Assembly: GCF_037478005.1 (NCBI RefSeq)
Contig: NZ_CP144164.1
Span: 3,534,001 to 3,598,000, forward strand
Length of the DNA stretch: 64,000 nucleotides
Reading direction: 5' to 3'
Origin: Alteromonas sp. M12
Lineage (GTDB): Bacteria > Pseudomonadota > Gammaproteobacteria > Enterobacterales > Alteromonadaceae
A program made the translations under genes and the position numbers. Below, in pieces: positions 55,925-64,000 of this stretch. Position 1 is the stretch's first letter; the number at the start of each line of letters is the position of its first letter. Under the pieces are notes generated by a model. That model was given only the letters and a program-made list of their open reading frames with translations, was not told the DNA's origin and searched no databases.

Positions 55925-56734
55925 TTAATCTGCCGCGATTAAGCGGTTTACTAATCTGTCTAAACAATACTGGCCAACCAGATTTAACGCTTTTTCTTCT
56001 CGTCCTTGGGCCAGATGCATAAAAAATACTAACGCCGCAGACATAATTAGCGCTAATAATGTTGTATTGAAAGCAACGCCAAGCTTAATAGTGATGACGG
56101 CAACCCACCCTTTGATCGCATCAGAATCGGATAATGGTGGCATATCACCCGCACTGGACAATGCCATTGCGATACCTATCACGGTGCCAATAAAGCCTAA
56201 TGTAGGAATAAGCCAAACTAAGTAACGCACCATGGTGTACTTTAAATCGACTTCGTGTTGCATTAACTCCAAAGAGGAATTCATAAGATTGTTAGCTTGT
56301 TCTGTGCTGCGGGAAAGTTGAAACTGTAAAATAATTCGTTTAATTAAGCGTTGCAGGTAAAAACGACTGCCAAGGTTATCAGCTTTAATAGCTTGATATA
56401 TTGGACCTAAGTCTTTGGGCCGATAAAGAGCATCTTCATCATCACTGATTAAACCGCGGTTTATTTGATTTATTTCTTGGGTTGCCCTTTGCCAGCGTAC
56501 CCAAATCTCGCCAGCACAAACAAAGAAAAACACCCACATTACATTCTGAATAGTAAAGGGATAAGAAGGACCACTGCGGTCAAAAAGAATATCAGCTAAG
56601 CGCATTTCTGTGCTGATTTCCGGCTGCTTATCGGTCAGTACAAAGCCGATAATAATGATTACTAAAGCAATGAAAGACATTGCCAGTAACACAACCAGAC
56701 GATAGTAAGATTCTTCTTTCTCCAAACTGGTCAT
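55925..56734 (-). CDS. MotA/TolQ/ExbB-family proton channel subunit
   Basis: A 269-residue inner-membrane protein with helices at about 10-32, 62-80, 168-190 and 208-235. The signature segment is YLVWLIPTLGFIGTVIGIAM followed by LGVAFNTTLLALIMSAALVF, the paired helices of the MotA/ExbB pore. A cytoplasmic loop of about 85 residues lies between helices 2 and 3. Partners of this family turn proton or sodium flow into force; the candidate here is the vWA protein with the MotB-like helix. It overlaps the upstream FHA gene by ATGA. Confidence 0.9.
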   Translation of the reverse strand: MTSLEKEESYYRLVVLLAMSFIALVIIIIGFVLTDKQPEISTEMRLADILFDRSGPSYPFTIQNVMWVFFFVCAGEIWVRWQRATQEINQINRGLISDDEDALYRPKDLGPIYQAIKADNLGSRFYLQRLIKRIILQFQLSRSTEQANNLMNSSLELMQHEVDLKYTMVRYLVWLIPTLGFIGTVIGIAMALSSAGDMPPLSDSDAIKGWVAVITIKLGVAFNTTLLALIMSAALVFFMHLAQGREEKALNLVGQYCLDRLVNRLIAAD

Positions 56735-57030
56735 ATACCACGGCTCCTGCTCTTAATTTGATATGCGATCATGATTTCCATTATGCGAAGTTTCGTCTCA
56801 CCAACCACGATATAATCGTTGGCGCTTAACGTCACTACGTCAAATTGAAGCCATTGACTCCCTTCCCAATAAAATGATCCATATGATGAGCCACAATCTC
56901 TGACTTCAATAAAGTCTAGACTATTGATTCTTAGTTGTAAGTGGTTACGAGAAACACTGGGATCATTAATATGAACGTCATTTGTTTGCGCGCAACGACC
57001 CACACTTATGACAGTGTCACTAGTAAACAT
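56731..57030 (-). CDS. Small FHA domain protein, first gene of the kinase operon
   Basis: A 99-residue stand-alone FHA domain. The phosphothreonine-binding residues are in GRCAQTNDVHINDPSVSRNH (Arg, Ser, His) and CGSSYGSFYW supplies the Asn/Gly turn in altered form. It has no linker or membrane segment. Being first in the transcript and coupled to the channel gene, it may dock phosphorylated partners onto the channel. No clear ribosome site is seen. Confidence 0.88.
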   Translation of the reverse strand: MFTSDTVISVGRCAQTNDVHINDPSVSRNHLQLRINSLDFIEVRDCGSSYGSFYWEGSQWLQFDVVTLSANDYIVVGETKLRIMEIMIAYQIKSRSRGI

Positions 57031-57078
57031 ACGAAAAATGCTGCATTTTTAAGCAATGAATATTGGGTTCCGAATTTA

Positions 57079-57107
57079 ATACTAGCGGTAGTTGAAAAGT
57101 CGAACAA
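57079..57107 (-). promoter_or_regulatory. Weak candidate promoter for the kinase operon
   Basis: On the minus strand TTGTTC, a 17-base spacer and TAGTAT lie about 50 bases upstream of the first FHA start. The match to sigma-70 is partial. The surrounding 250 bases are very AT-rich and hold no gene. Confidence 0.25.
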
Positions 57108-57286
57108 GCTTTAATTTTAAGGAAAATAATATTTAATGATAAAAAGATGATTTAACTTATTTTCCTTATAAGACAAAGATATAAGAATTTAAGACAGTAT
57201 AAAATGACGATGGGAAAGAATTTTACGCTTAACATTAAGAGGTTAATTTGCGAGTTCAAGCAAACTAATTCTGGGCATAATTTAGA

Positions 57287-58765
57287 TTAACCAGATGCCG
57301 ATGAATTAGTCTGCCGTTCTGCCTTCCCACGAAAGCCAGATAGAAAGGTAGCGATAATCACACTGACCAAGGAAATGTAAAAAGCAGTCGATAAAGTGTT
57401 CATTAAGGCAGGTGTTTGCTCAGCAACAATTTTATTATCCCCGAGATAATAGTGAACTAACAAATTAACCGAACTCATTCCCAAAAGGTTACCTATTGTT
57501 CGAGCAAGATTCAAAGATGCGGAGGCAACGCCTAACTCTCTATCTTGCACAGCGCCCATAATGGCATTGTTGTTGGGGGAGGAAAACAAACCGAAACCAA
57601 TGCCAATTAATAATAAAGAACCACCAATATAAGTTGTCCCCGTAGCCGTTGTCATTTGTGAAAGCACCAAAAAACCACAAGCAACTATTGCACATCCTAT
57701 AGTCGCTAAAAATCGAGGTTGGATTTTGTCGGACAGTCGACCAGACATTGGCGCTAATATAGCCATTGCGAATGCTTGTAATAACAATATTTGACCGGCT
57801 TCTGCTGGACCGTAGCCTTGCACGACTTGTAAATACAGGCTCAGCAAAAACGCCAATGGAAAATTACTGCCGTACATCAATAATGACGTCGTCAGCGACA
57901 TTGAGAAAACCCTGCTCTCTCGAAACATTTGAACGCGAATTAACGGTGTATGGTGTCGACTCTGGTGATAAACAAAAAAGATCATAGTGATGACCGACAA
58001 AATCAACAATAAAAAGCCATACAGTTTTGGAACAGAGCTAAAGCCGAAAACTAAAGAAGCTGAAGACACCGCAAAAATGAAACTTCCGCGCCAATCAAAT
58101 GAAGCGACTTCGTCATTTTTCCACTCTCCTTTCAAGCCCCACTTAATTAACAACAACAAAAACAGGATTAACGGAACTTGAAATAAAAATACAGCCCGCC
58201 AACTCCAAATCTCGGTAAGCAAGCCGCCAATAGCTGGTGCTAGGGTTAGGCCAATATAAACACAGGCAGCAGCCAAACCAAGGGCCGCTCCGCGTTTATG
58301 AGAAGGGGTAACAGAGGTGAGAATCGCGACCCCAGTGCCAAAAATCATCGCCGAAGCAGCACCTTGAGCAAAGCGCCAAAATAACACCCATTCAATTTGT
58401 TGCCCCAGGGCGCACATTAGCGAAGTAAAGGCATTCAATGCTAAGCCAATGGTATAAATTCGCTTCCTACCGTAATTATCTGCCAACTTGCCAAACGGCA
58501 GCATAAAAACCACGCTGCTGAGTAGGAATAGGGTTGGCAACCAACTCACCATCTTAGCGTTTGCGTGCAAATCGGCGGCTAAATTGGGGATAGCGACATT
58601 CACCGATGCCATTCCTAATGGACCAATAAAAGAACCGAGACATACAACAATAAGGGCGACAGTGGTAACGGGAAGCTTTTTCAAAAAAGTAAAATACCTG
58701 CTAATAAAAATTGTCAAAAGATCATACTGATCATCCGTGAGTTGTACAGTGATTCTAAGATCCAA
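57287..58765 (-). CDS. MFS transporter, DHA2-type (14 helices)
   Basis: A 492-residue efflux permease. The first helix contains FIGPLGMASVNVAIPNLAAD and is followed by LPFGKLADNYGRKRIY, the loop 2-3 motif of the major facilitator superfamily. Motif C-like sequence AALGLAAACVYIGLTLAPAI lies at helix 5, and length and helix count suit drug:H+ antiporters. The start is uncertain: the TTG used here lacks a ribosome site, and another in-frame TTG about 28 codons later also precedes the first helix. Confidence 0.87.
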   Translation of the reverse strand: MDLRITVQLTDDQYDLLTIFISRYFTFLKKLPVTTVALIVVCLGSFIGPLGMASVNVAIPNLAADLHANAKMVSWLPTLFLLSSVVFMLPFGKLADNYGRKRIYTIGLALNAFTSLMCALGQQIEWVLFWRFAQGAASAMIFGTGVAILTSVTPSHKRGAALGLAAACVYIGLTLAPAIGGLLTEIWSWRAVFLFQVPLILFLLLLIKWGLKGEWKNDEVASFDWRGSFIFAVSSASLVFGFSSVPKLYGFLLLILSVITMIFFVYHQSRHHTPLIRVQMFRESRVFSMSLTTSLLMYGSNFPLAFLLSLYLQVVQGYGPAEAGQILLLQAFAMAILAPMSGRLSDKIQPRFLATIGCAIVACGFLVLSQMTTATGTTYIGGSLLLIGIGFGLFSSPNNNAIMGAVQDRELGVASASLNLARTIGNLLGMSSVNLLVHYYLGDNKIVAEQTPALMNTLSTAFYISLVSVIIATFLSGFRGKAERQTNSSASG

Positions 58766-59021
58766 TTGATATAATGCCTTAGTTTACAATATAGCCACGG
58801 CAATCTTCAGCATCTATTTTATTTCAATGTTGAAGAATTGCTCTGTGCACTATTTATCTAAATAACCAATATACGATGTCTAACGACATTCCCTGCCTGA
58901 GAATAAATGACGATAACAAGTTATCGGTTGTTGGCGCGACCTTCTAATTGCAATATCATTGTCTGCAATACTTTTACAATTCGCTTTTGAATTACCGACC
59001 AGATGTAGAGATAAATTTCTT

Positions 59022-59711
59022 ATGGACTATAACCATGAACATAAAGCAGACCGAATTGGTTGGATTAGGGCCGTTGTTTTAGGCGCAAATGATGGCATAG
59101 TCTCCACCGCAAGTTTGATCGTCGGCATAGCAGCTTCGCAAGTTGCACCAGAGCATTTGTTTATTGTCGGCTTGGCAGCGCTAGTGGCGGGGGCAATGTC
59201 TATGGCTGCAGGCGAATTTGTATCTGTGAGTTCACAAACGGATATTGAACATGCAGAAATTTCATTAGAGCAAAAACACATTGATAGAAACTGGGCAGCT
59301 GAAGAACAAGAATTGGCTAACATCTATATAGAACGAGGTTTAGAAGGTGATTTGGCCATGCAAGTTGCCAAGCAACTCATGGCTAAAGACGCCATTGGAA
59401 GTCATGTTAGGGATGAGCTAGGGATTACCGAACAGTCTCAAGGTAACCCTTTTCAAGCCGCTTTGTTCTCGGCATTGTCTTTTACTGCTGGAGCGCTTTT
59501 ACCACTAGTGACAGTGCTACTGGTGAGTGGTCCTTTGTTAATCCCTTCGATAGTGATTGTGTCGTTATTGTCTTTGGTATTGTTAGGCAGTTTGTCAGCT
59601 AATATTGGTGGAGCTTCCATATTAAAAGGTTCACTACGGGTATTAATCTGGGGTTCGTTAGCCATGGCTGTGTCTATTGGTGTTGGTTACGTCTTCCAAG
59701 TATCTGGATAA
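59022..59711 (+). CDS. VIT1/CCC1 family membrane protein
   Basis: A 229-residue member of the VIT1/CCC1 iron/manganese transporter family. The defining RAVVLGANDGIVSTASLIVG and GLAALVAGAMSMAAGEFVSV segments form the first two helices; three more hydrophobic segments follow near the C-terminus. The cytoplasmic insertion after helix 2 is Glu-rich (DIEHAEISLEQKHID) and probably binds metal. The ATG is chosen over an upstream extension because family members begin close to this point. Confidence 0.9.
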   Translation: MDYNHEHKADRIGWIRAVVLGANDGIVSTASLIVGIAASQVAPEHLFIVGLAALVAGAMSMAAGEFVSVSSQTDIEHAEISLEQKHIDRNWAAEEQELANIYIERGLEGDLAMQVAKQLMAKDAIGSHVRDELGITEQSQGNPFQAALFSALSFTAGALLPLVTVLLVSGPLLIPSIVIVSLLSLVLLGSLSANIGGASILKGSLRVLIWGSLAMAVSIGVGYVFQVSG

Positions 59712-59831
59712 CAACTATCAAACGAAACCGAGATAGTACTTGAGTAAAAAAACCATAAAACGCTATTGATTTGAAAATACGCGTGGCTAATTAAAACATA
59801 TGCGGCATGCTTAAATCGCAAAAGGTATTAA

Positions 59832-60362
59832 ATGAAACAAGTCATATTAGTGGTATTTATTTGTGTGTTGATAAACGCCTGTTCAAATAATAGTTGGCGT
59901 ACTGCAAGCAGAGAGTCTGCTGGAATTGCTCCGAACCCACAGCTCAATAAGAATGCCGTAATAGAAGTTTACGCAGCAGACGCATATAGCTGGAGAGGCT
60001 GGTTTGCGGTACATACTTGGATTGCCATTAAACCAGAAAATGCAGCAGATTATACGGTTTATGAAGTGGTGGGATGGCGTGTCAAAAGTGGGCTTCCTGC
60101 ATTACGAGAATACCAAACGCCTACCCCAGATCGATTTTGGTATGGAGCAAAACCGGAAAAGTTACTGTCAATTCAAGGAGAAAAGGCCAGTGCCTTGATC
60201 CCCCAAGTTTCTGCTGCTGTTAGCCGCTATCCTTGGGCAAATGAATACACGGTTTTTCCAGGTCCAAATAGTAACACCTTTCCTGCATGGGTTGCTTTGC
60301 AAGTACCTGAATTGGAACTGACCATGCCATTTAACGCCATTGGCAGTGGGTATGCTGATTAA
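59832..60362 (+). CDS. DUF3750 lipoprotein
   Basis: A 176-residue lipoprotein (signal to LINAC) whose body matches DUF3750: RGWFAVHTWIAIKP, YEVVGWRV and the late FPGPNSNTFPAWVA followed by MPFNAIGSGY. Function is unknown; the compact, conserved Asn/Pro-rich motif suggests an enzyme-like fold facing the periplasm. AAAGG precedes the ATG. Confidence 0.87.
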   Translation: MKQVILVVFICVLINACSNNSWRTASRESAGIAPNPQLNKNAVIEVYAADAYSWRGWFAVHTWIAIKPENAADYTVYEVVGWRVKSGLPALREYQTPTPDRFWYGAKPEKLLSIQGEKASALIPQVSAAVSRYPWANEYTVFPGPNSNTFPAWVALQVPELELTMPFNAIGSGYAD

Positions 60363-60384
60363 TCAACTAAATGGAAGGATTGTA

Positions 60385-62532
60385 TTATACCTGTTCGCTG
60401 AGCATACTGGGTTGCATATATAGTTGAACAATTTCTAACAATGCCTGTCGAGAAAAGGGTTTTCCAAGATGGGCGGTAAAACCAATTTCTTTATAATAAG
60501 CCACTTCTTCAGCAAACACATTAGCAGTTAAAGCAATAACTGGTAAATCAACCCACTTTTCATTTTGACGCAAAATTTTGAGCGCGCTACAGCCGTCTAA
60601 AACCGGCATCTGCACATCCATTAAAACTAAATCAAAATCTTCTTCAAGCAATATGTCTAGTGATTCTTGACCGTTGTTTGCTACTGTCACCTGAGCCTCA
60701 CTTTGCTCTAGAATACTTTTAGCAACTTCTTGATTAATCGCATTGTCTTCCACCAATAAGATGCGTTTGTTGGCCAGATTTTGTTTGAAGTTGGGTCTAG
60801 CAATATTGACCCGTCGTTCTTTTGCTAAAGGCAACTGCAACATAAAACTGAATTCGGTCCCCTTACCTATCTCACTTCTTACGATGATGCTAGATCCCAT
60901 GGCTTCAACTAATTGTTTAACAATGGAAAGCCCTAGTCCTGTACCACCGTATTTCCTTGTAATGCTCTCATCCACTTGTGTAAACTTATTAAACAACTTG
61001 GGAATAGACTTGGTTTCAATTCCAACACCAGTATCAGTTACTAATATTTTCACTTTAGCTTGATCGTCACTGGTTACTATCTTGACTAATACATCAACTT
61101 TACCAATATGTGTGAACTTCACAGCATTAGAACTCAGGTTCATTAATATCTGCATGACACGAGTAGGATCGCCCATAAGGGTAACATTCTGTTTGCCTAA
61201 TATTTGTGTATTAAACTTGATATTTTTTGATGTTGCCTGACTCGAAAATAAGTTTTCGACTTGCAATAGAATGTCTTCAAAACAAAAGTGATGATTTTCT
61301 AATTTAAAGTGGCCAGCTTCAATTTTAGATAAATCAAGTACGTCATTAACGATTTGTAACAACAGTTTTGCAGAAAAATTTGCTCGGGATAAATATTCCG
61401 TTTGTTGTTTGTTCAAATCCGTATGTAAACACAAATCCAACAACCCTAAAACACCATTGATTGGGGTGCGAATTTCGTGTGACATATTAGCTAAAAATTG
61501 CGACTTAGTTTTGCTTGCCTTCTCAGCGATTTCCCTGGCCCGTTCAGCTTTAAGCTCTAAATTTTTACTTTCCGTAATATCATGGTAGGAAGTGAGTACC
61601 CCAATTAGGTCTTGTTTTTTAGACTGAAGCGCTAAATGAGTCACTTCTTTAAACTTGAATTTATTACCTCTACTGACTTCTTTTTCTTGGTACTGGATAC
61701 TTTTTTCATTACCATAGATAATTCGTCTATCTAAATTTACGAGCTTTTTGGCTTGTTTTTCATCTGCGATATCAAAGTCTGTTTTTCCTTTCAATTGATT
61801 AATATGTTCAATCTTTGAGTCTTCCAAAAACGCTTGATTTGCTCCTAGATATCTTAGTTGTTTATCCTTCCATGATATGCCGTAAGGTAGGTGATTTATG
61901 ACGGTTTGAAAGATAGCCTCTGAACGTTCAATTTTACTACTTTGAGAATCAATAGTGATCTGCTTATCTAGCAGCAAAGACTGTAAATAATGTAAAAAGT
62001 GTTGGATCAAAAACAACGCAATACTAATAATAAATGCATAAGTCAGTAATGATGTAACCCACGCAGAAACACTTAAACCGTAAACGCTTTGTTCTACACT
62101 AAACTCAAAAGCATTTAGCCAAACCAGTTCCATATAATAAAATAACACCAAGCCGCCAGAAATTGCGATTGCGACAGCGACCCCCATACTTAACATCAAA
62201 CTACTAAAAATAGCAGCGGCAAAAATAAGATATATGCCGTTGCCTGACAAACCAAATGTATGGATCCCTACCACCCCCATAATAAAAAACAGGGACGTAA
62301 TCAAACCAGCTTTAATAGTGTTTGAGAAGCGATGACGAAACAGATAAAAAGCCACTAACACACAGGTGCTGACAATATGAACCCACATAGCGGGGAGAAA
62401 ACCAATTGTGGGAATGCGAGATAAGGAACCGGCCAAGGCAACGCCAGCGAAACCAATAGTAGCCACCAACACAGTATTTGTTAGTTTCTCGCGAATGTGT
62501 TCAAGCGAATTTTCTTGAGATTCTAAAGGCAT
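60385..62532 (-). CDS. Hybrid sensor histidine kinase/response regulator
   Basis: A 715-residue protein. Five or six N-terminal helices (about residues 15-185) form a membrane module, then a PAS domain (about 205-325), a HisKA domain with the phospho-accepting His in ANMSHEIRTPINGVLG, an HATPase domain (NLSSNAVKFTH, DTGVGI, GGTGLGLSIV) and a receiver domain (about 590-705) with Asp in VLMDVQMP. No periplasmic sensor is evident, so the signal probably arises in the membrane or cytoplasm. No cognate output gene is adjacent. Confidence 0.92.
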   Translation of the reverse strand: MPLESQENSLEHIREKLTNTVLVATIGFAGVALAGSLSRIPTIGFLPAMWVHIVSTCVLVAFYLFRHRFSNTIKAGLITSLFFIMGVVGIHTFGLSGNGIYLIFAAAIFSSLMLSMGVAVAIAISGGLVLFYYMELVWLNAFEFSVEQSVYGLSVSAWVTSLLTYAFIISIALFLIQHFLHYLQSLLLDKQITIDSQSSKIERSEAIFQTVINHLPYGISWKDKQLRYLGANQAFLEDSKIEHINQLKGKTDFDIADEKQAKKLVNLDRRIIYGNEKSIQYQEKEVSRGNKFKFKEVTHLALQSKKQDLIGVLTSYHDITESKNLELKAERAREIAEKASKTKSQFLANMSHEIRTPINGVLGLLDLCLHTDLNKQQTEYLSRANFSAKLLLQIVNDVLDLSKIEAGHFKLENHHFCFEDILLQVENLFSSQATSKNIKFNTQILGKQNVTLMGDPTRVMQILMNLSSNAVKFTHIGKVDVLVKIVTSDDQAKVKILVTDTGVGIETKSIPKLFNKFTQVDESITRKYGGTGLGLSIVKQLVEAMGSSIIVRSEIGKGTEFSFMLQLPLAKERRVNIARPNFKQNLANKRILLVEDNAINQEVAKSILEQSEAQVTVANNGQESLDILLEEDFDLVLMDVQMPVLDGCSALKILRQNEKWVDLPVIALTANVFAEEVAYYKEIGFTAHLGKPFSRQALLEIVQLYMQPSMLSEQV

Positions 62533-62780
62533 GTAGATTCGTTAGTTTTTATAATAATGGGATAAAACCGTGTTGAATCGAATAAAGCATTAAAACCCTG
62601 TCTGCAACTAAAGTGTATTAGACTTTTGTATAATAGCAAATAAGTCACTCCCTATCAGAAGTACTTAATTGCTTGGAGGTGGGGATGTATAGCGCGGCGC
62701 AGTTAGAAGGGGGAACCTCACTCATACAACGAGGTCATAATTTATTATGAAGTTCCCTTCCCTGTCTTAACTCAAGATAT

Positions 62781-64000
62781 TTATACATTCACCAGACACA
62801 AAGCGTACCCAACACTATAAGCAACCAATAAATGTACGATATATTTACTGTAGCTGACGAACGTTAGCTCTTTTACTCGACTCATGGCTACTATCCCTGC
62901 GGCGGAACCAATCACCAACATTGATCCTCCCACACCTACGGCATAAGTAAGCGATAACCATTGAATATTGGTTAATTCAGGCTGGGCTTTAAGTAAGGCT
63001 GCGGTCAAGGGCACGTTATCTAAAAAGGCTGATAAAATTCCAACCAAATAATTCGAATAATCAGGGTCCAACATAAAGTAGATATTTGTCATCCAGACTA
63101 ACACGCCAATTTCTTTGAGCGATCCTACTATCAATAATATTCCTAGAAAGAACATTAAAGTATCAAACTGAATTTTGCGCACGTAGTCCAATAAATGAAT
63201 TTCGTACTTAAATTTATTCACCATACCGCCGATCATAAACATCACCGATAAGCCTAATAAAAAGGTCAAAACAGGGGGTATCGCAAACAGTAAATTAAAT
63301 AGCATGGTGCAACATATAGTGCCAAAAAATAATCCGGCAATAACAAAGTCTAGCGACTTAAATTTTTCACTGCCGATAGTTGCTTCAACTCGGCGGTTTT
63401 TACCAAAACTCATCAGTAATGCAAGCACAACCACACCTGATATAGCAGGTAAAATCAAACCTAATAGTTCGACAATAGATACGTGTTTTTCACTGAATAT
63501 CATCAGAGTTGTGACATCTCCGGTAATCAGTACCACTCCACCAGAATTCACCGCAAATATAATTAACACACAGAGTTTTACTTTTTCTGGCACTTCCAAC
63601 TTAAACGCCAGAATAATGCTAATCGACACTAAGGTAGCGGTGATGTTGTCGCACAGCATGGATAAAACCAATGCAAAAAGTGCCACTAATAAGGTCAGCT
63701 TTCTTAATGACAATTCACCTGGCAATAGTCGATTAACCATAGCACCAATCAGGCCCCTGGCATTTAAATACGCAACAAAGGTCATGGTAGCCATTAAAAA
63801 CAGCCACAATTTTGCGATCTCTAATAAATTCTCATTTAATGCACTTTCTATTTCAGCTTGGCCTGAACCATGGCCTCGAATGAACAACAAGCACCACACT
63901 AAACATCCTAAAAACAGGGTGGTTTTTGCTTTATTGATATGAGTAATTTCTTCAAAAACGATGGTCAGTAAAGCCAAAATAGCCAAACCGATAATGGTGA
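62781..64000 (-). CDS. nhaD: NhaD-type Na+/H+ antiporter (partial, 5' end outside window)
   Basis: About 405 residues are visible; the reading frame is still open at the right edge, so the true N-terminus is missing. NhaD signatures are present: MLCDNITATLVSISIIL, NSGGVVLITGDVTTLMIFSE, AFLDNVPLTAALL and GVGGSMLVIGSAAGIVAMSR. Ten or so helices fit the ion transporter superfamily. NhaD antiporters export Na+ or Li+ in marine and halophilic bacteria. Confidence 0.9.
   Translation of the reverse strand, partial: TIIGLAILALLTIVFEEITHINKAKTTLFLGCLVWCLLFIRGHGSGQAEIESALNENLLEIAKLWLFLMATMTFVAYLNARGLIGAMVNRLLPGELSLRKLTLLVALFALVLSMLCDNITATLVSISIILAFKLEVPEKVKLCVLIIFAVNSGGVVLITGDVTTLMIFSEKHVSIVELLGLILPAISGVVVLALLMSFGKNRRVEATIGSEKFKSLDFVIAGLFFGTICCTMLFNLLFAIPPVLTFLLGLSVMFMIGGMVNKFKYEIHLLDYVRKIQFDTLMFFLGILLIVGSLKEIGVLVWMTNIYFMLDPDYSNYLVGILSAFLDNVPLTAALLKAQPELTNIQWLSLTYAVGVGGSMLVIGSAAGIVAMSRVKELTFVSYSKYIVHLLVAYSVGYALCLVNV

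Noticed and set aside
51935..56734. Zorya anti-phage system
   Set aside because: A MotA-like gene is present, but the MotB-like partner has vWA rather than an OmpA-type domain and no ZorC, ZorD or ZorE-like gene is found.
39012..57030. Type VI secretion system with its kinase-phosphatase-FHA regulators
   Set aside because: No Tss structural genes (sheath, Hcp, VgrG, ClpV, TssM) are present in or beside the cluster.
62700..62755. Hairpin GGGAACCTCA/TGAAGTTCCC as a small RNA or riboswitch
   Set aside because: A single imperfect stem with a long loop and no conserved motif; not enough to call an RNA.

Overview
The window looks like a chromosomal segment of a marine gammaproteobacterium of the Alteromonadales, most like Glaciecola/Paraglaciecola. 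This rests on gene content (HemN, YgiQ, YjjX, CreA, NhaD, paired photolyases, many envelope proteins), moderate-to-low GC by eye and abundant REP-like intergenic repeats; no rRNA was available to test it. I saw no tRNA, rRNA or CRISPR.

Layout. 1-4.3 kb: a partial DUF2721 protein, an orphan solute-binding lipoprotein, a conserved unknown protein and anaerobic coproporphyrinogen dehydrogenase HemN behind a possible FNR site. 4.4-11.8 kb (minus strand): a tightly overlapped operon of DUF4234-like, RDD, SpoIIM-like, DUF4129, DUF4350, MoxR ATPase and DUF58 proteins. 11.9-17.8 kb: an aspartoacylase-like hydrolase, an OmpA-type lipoprotein, a class I photolyase and an FeS photolyase-related protein. 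17.9-18.4 kb: eight 74-bp repeats. 18.4-23.5 kb: YgiQ, a CPXCG mini-protein and a FAN1-like nuclease fused to a DnaQ-like exonuclease. 23.5-25.9 kb: REP-like dimers, one split by an IS4-family element with a 10-bp target duplication and a frameshifted transposase, plus a PepSY membrane protein. 25.9-33.4 kb: YjjX, a MacB/LolCDE-type ABC operon with three different membrane-fusion subunits, and an MsbA-like exporter. 33.6-38.9 kb: an unknown membrane protein, a second orphan solute-binding protein, a six-copy ~102-bp repeat array, thiolase, nitroreductase and CreA.

39.0-57.0 kb is the most unusual part: about 18 kb on the minus strand, apparently one operon, encoding four Ser/Thr kinases plus the deleted remnant of a fifth, two PP2C phosphatases, four FHA proteins (two of them membrane proteins with periplasmic protease-type domains), a MotA/TolQ/ExbB-like channel subunit and a vWA protein with a MotB-like N-terminus. 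Predicted topologies put kinase, phosphatase and FHA domains in the cytoplasm and protease, Sel1, vWA and coiled-coil domains in the periplasm. I infer a trans-envelope phospho-signalling machine that may be powered by an ion channel. One kinase carries DnaJ-like and DnaK substrate-binding-like domains on the same chain. No T6SS, Zorya effector or tellurite-resistance genes accompany the set.

57.3-64 kb returns to ordinary genes: an MFS exporter, a VIT1/CCC1 family protein, a DUF3750 lipoprotein, a hybrid histidine kinase and a partial NhaD antiporter.
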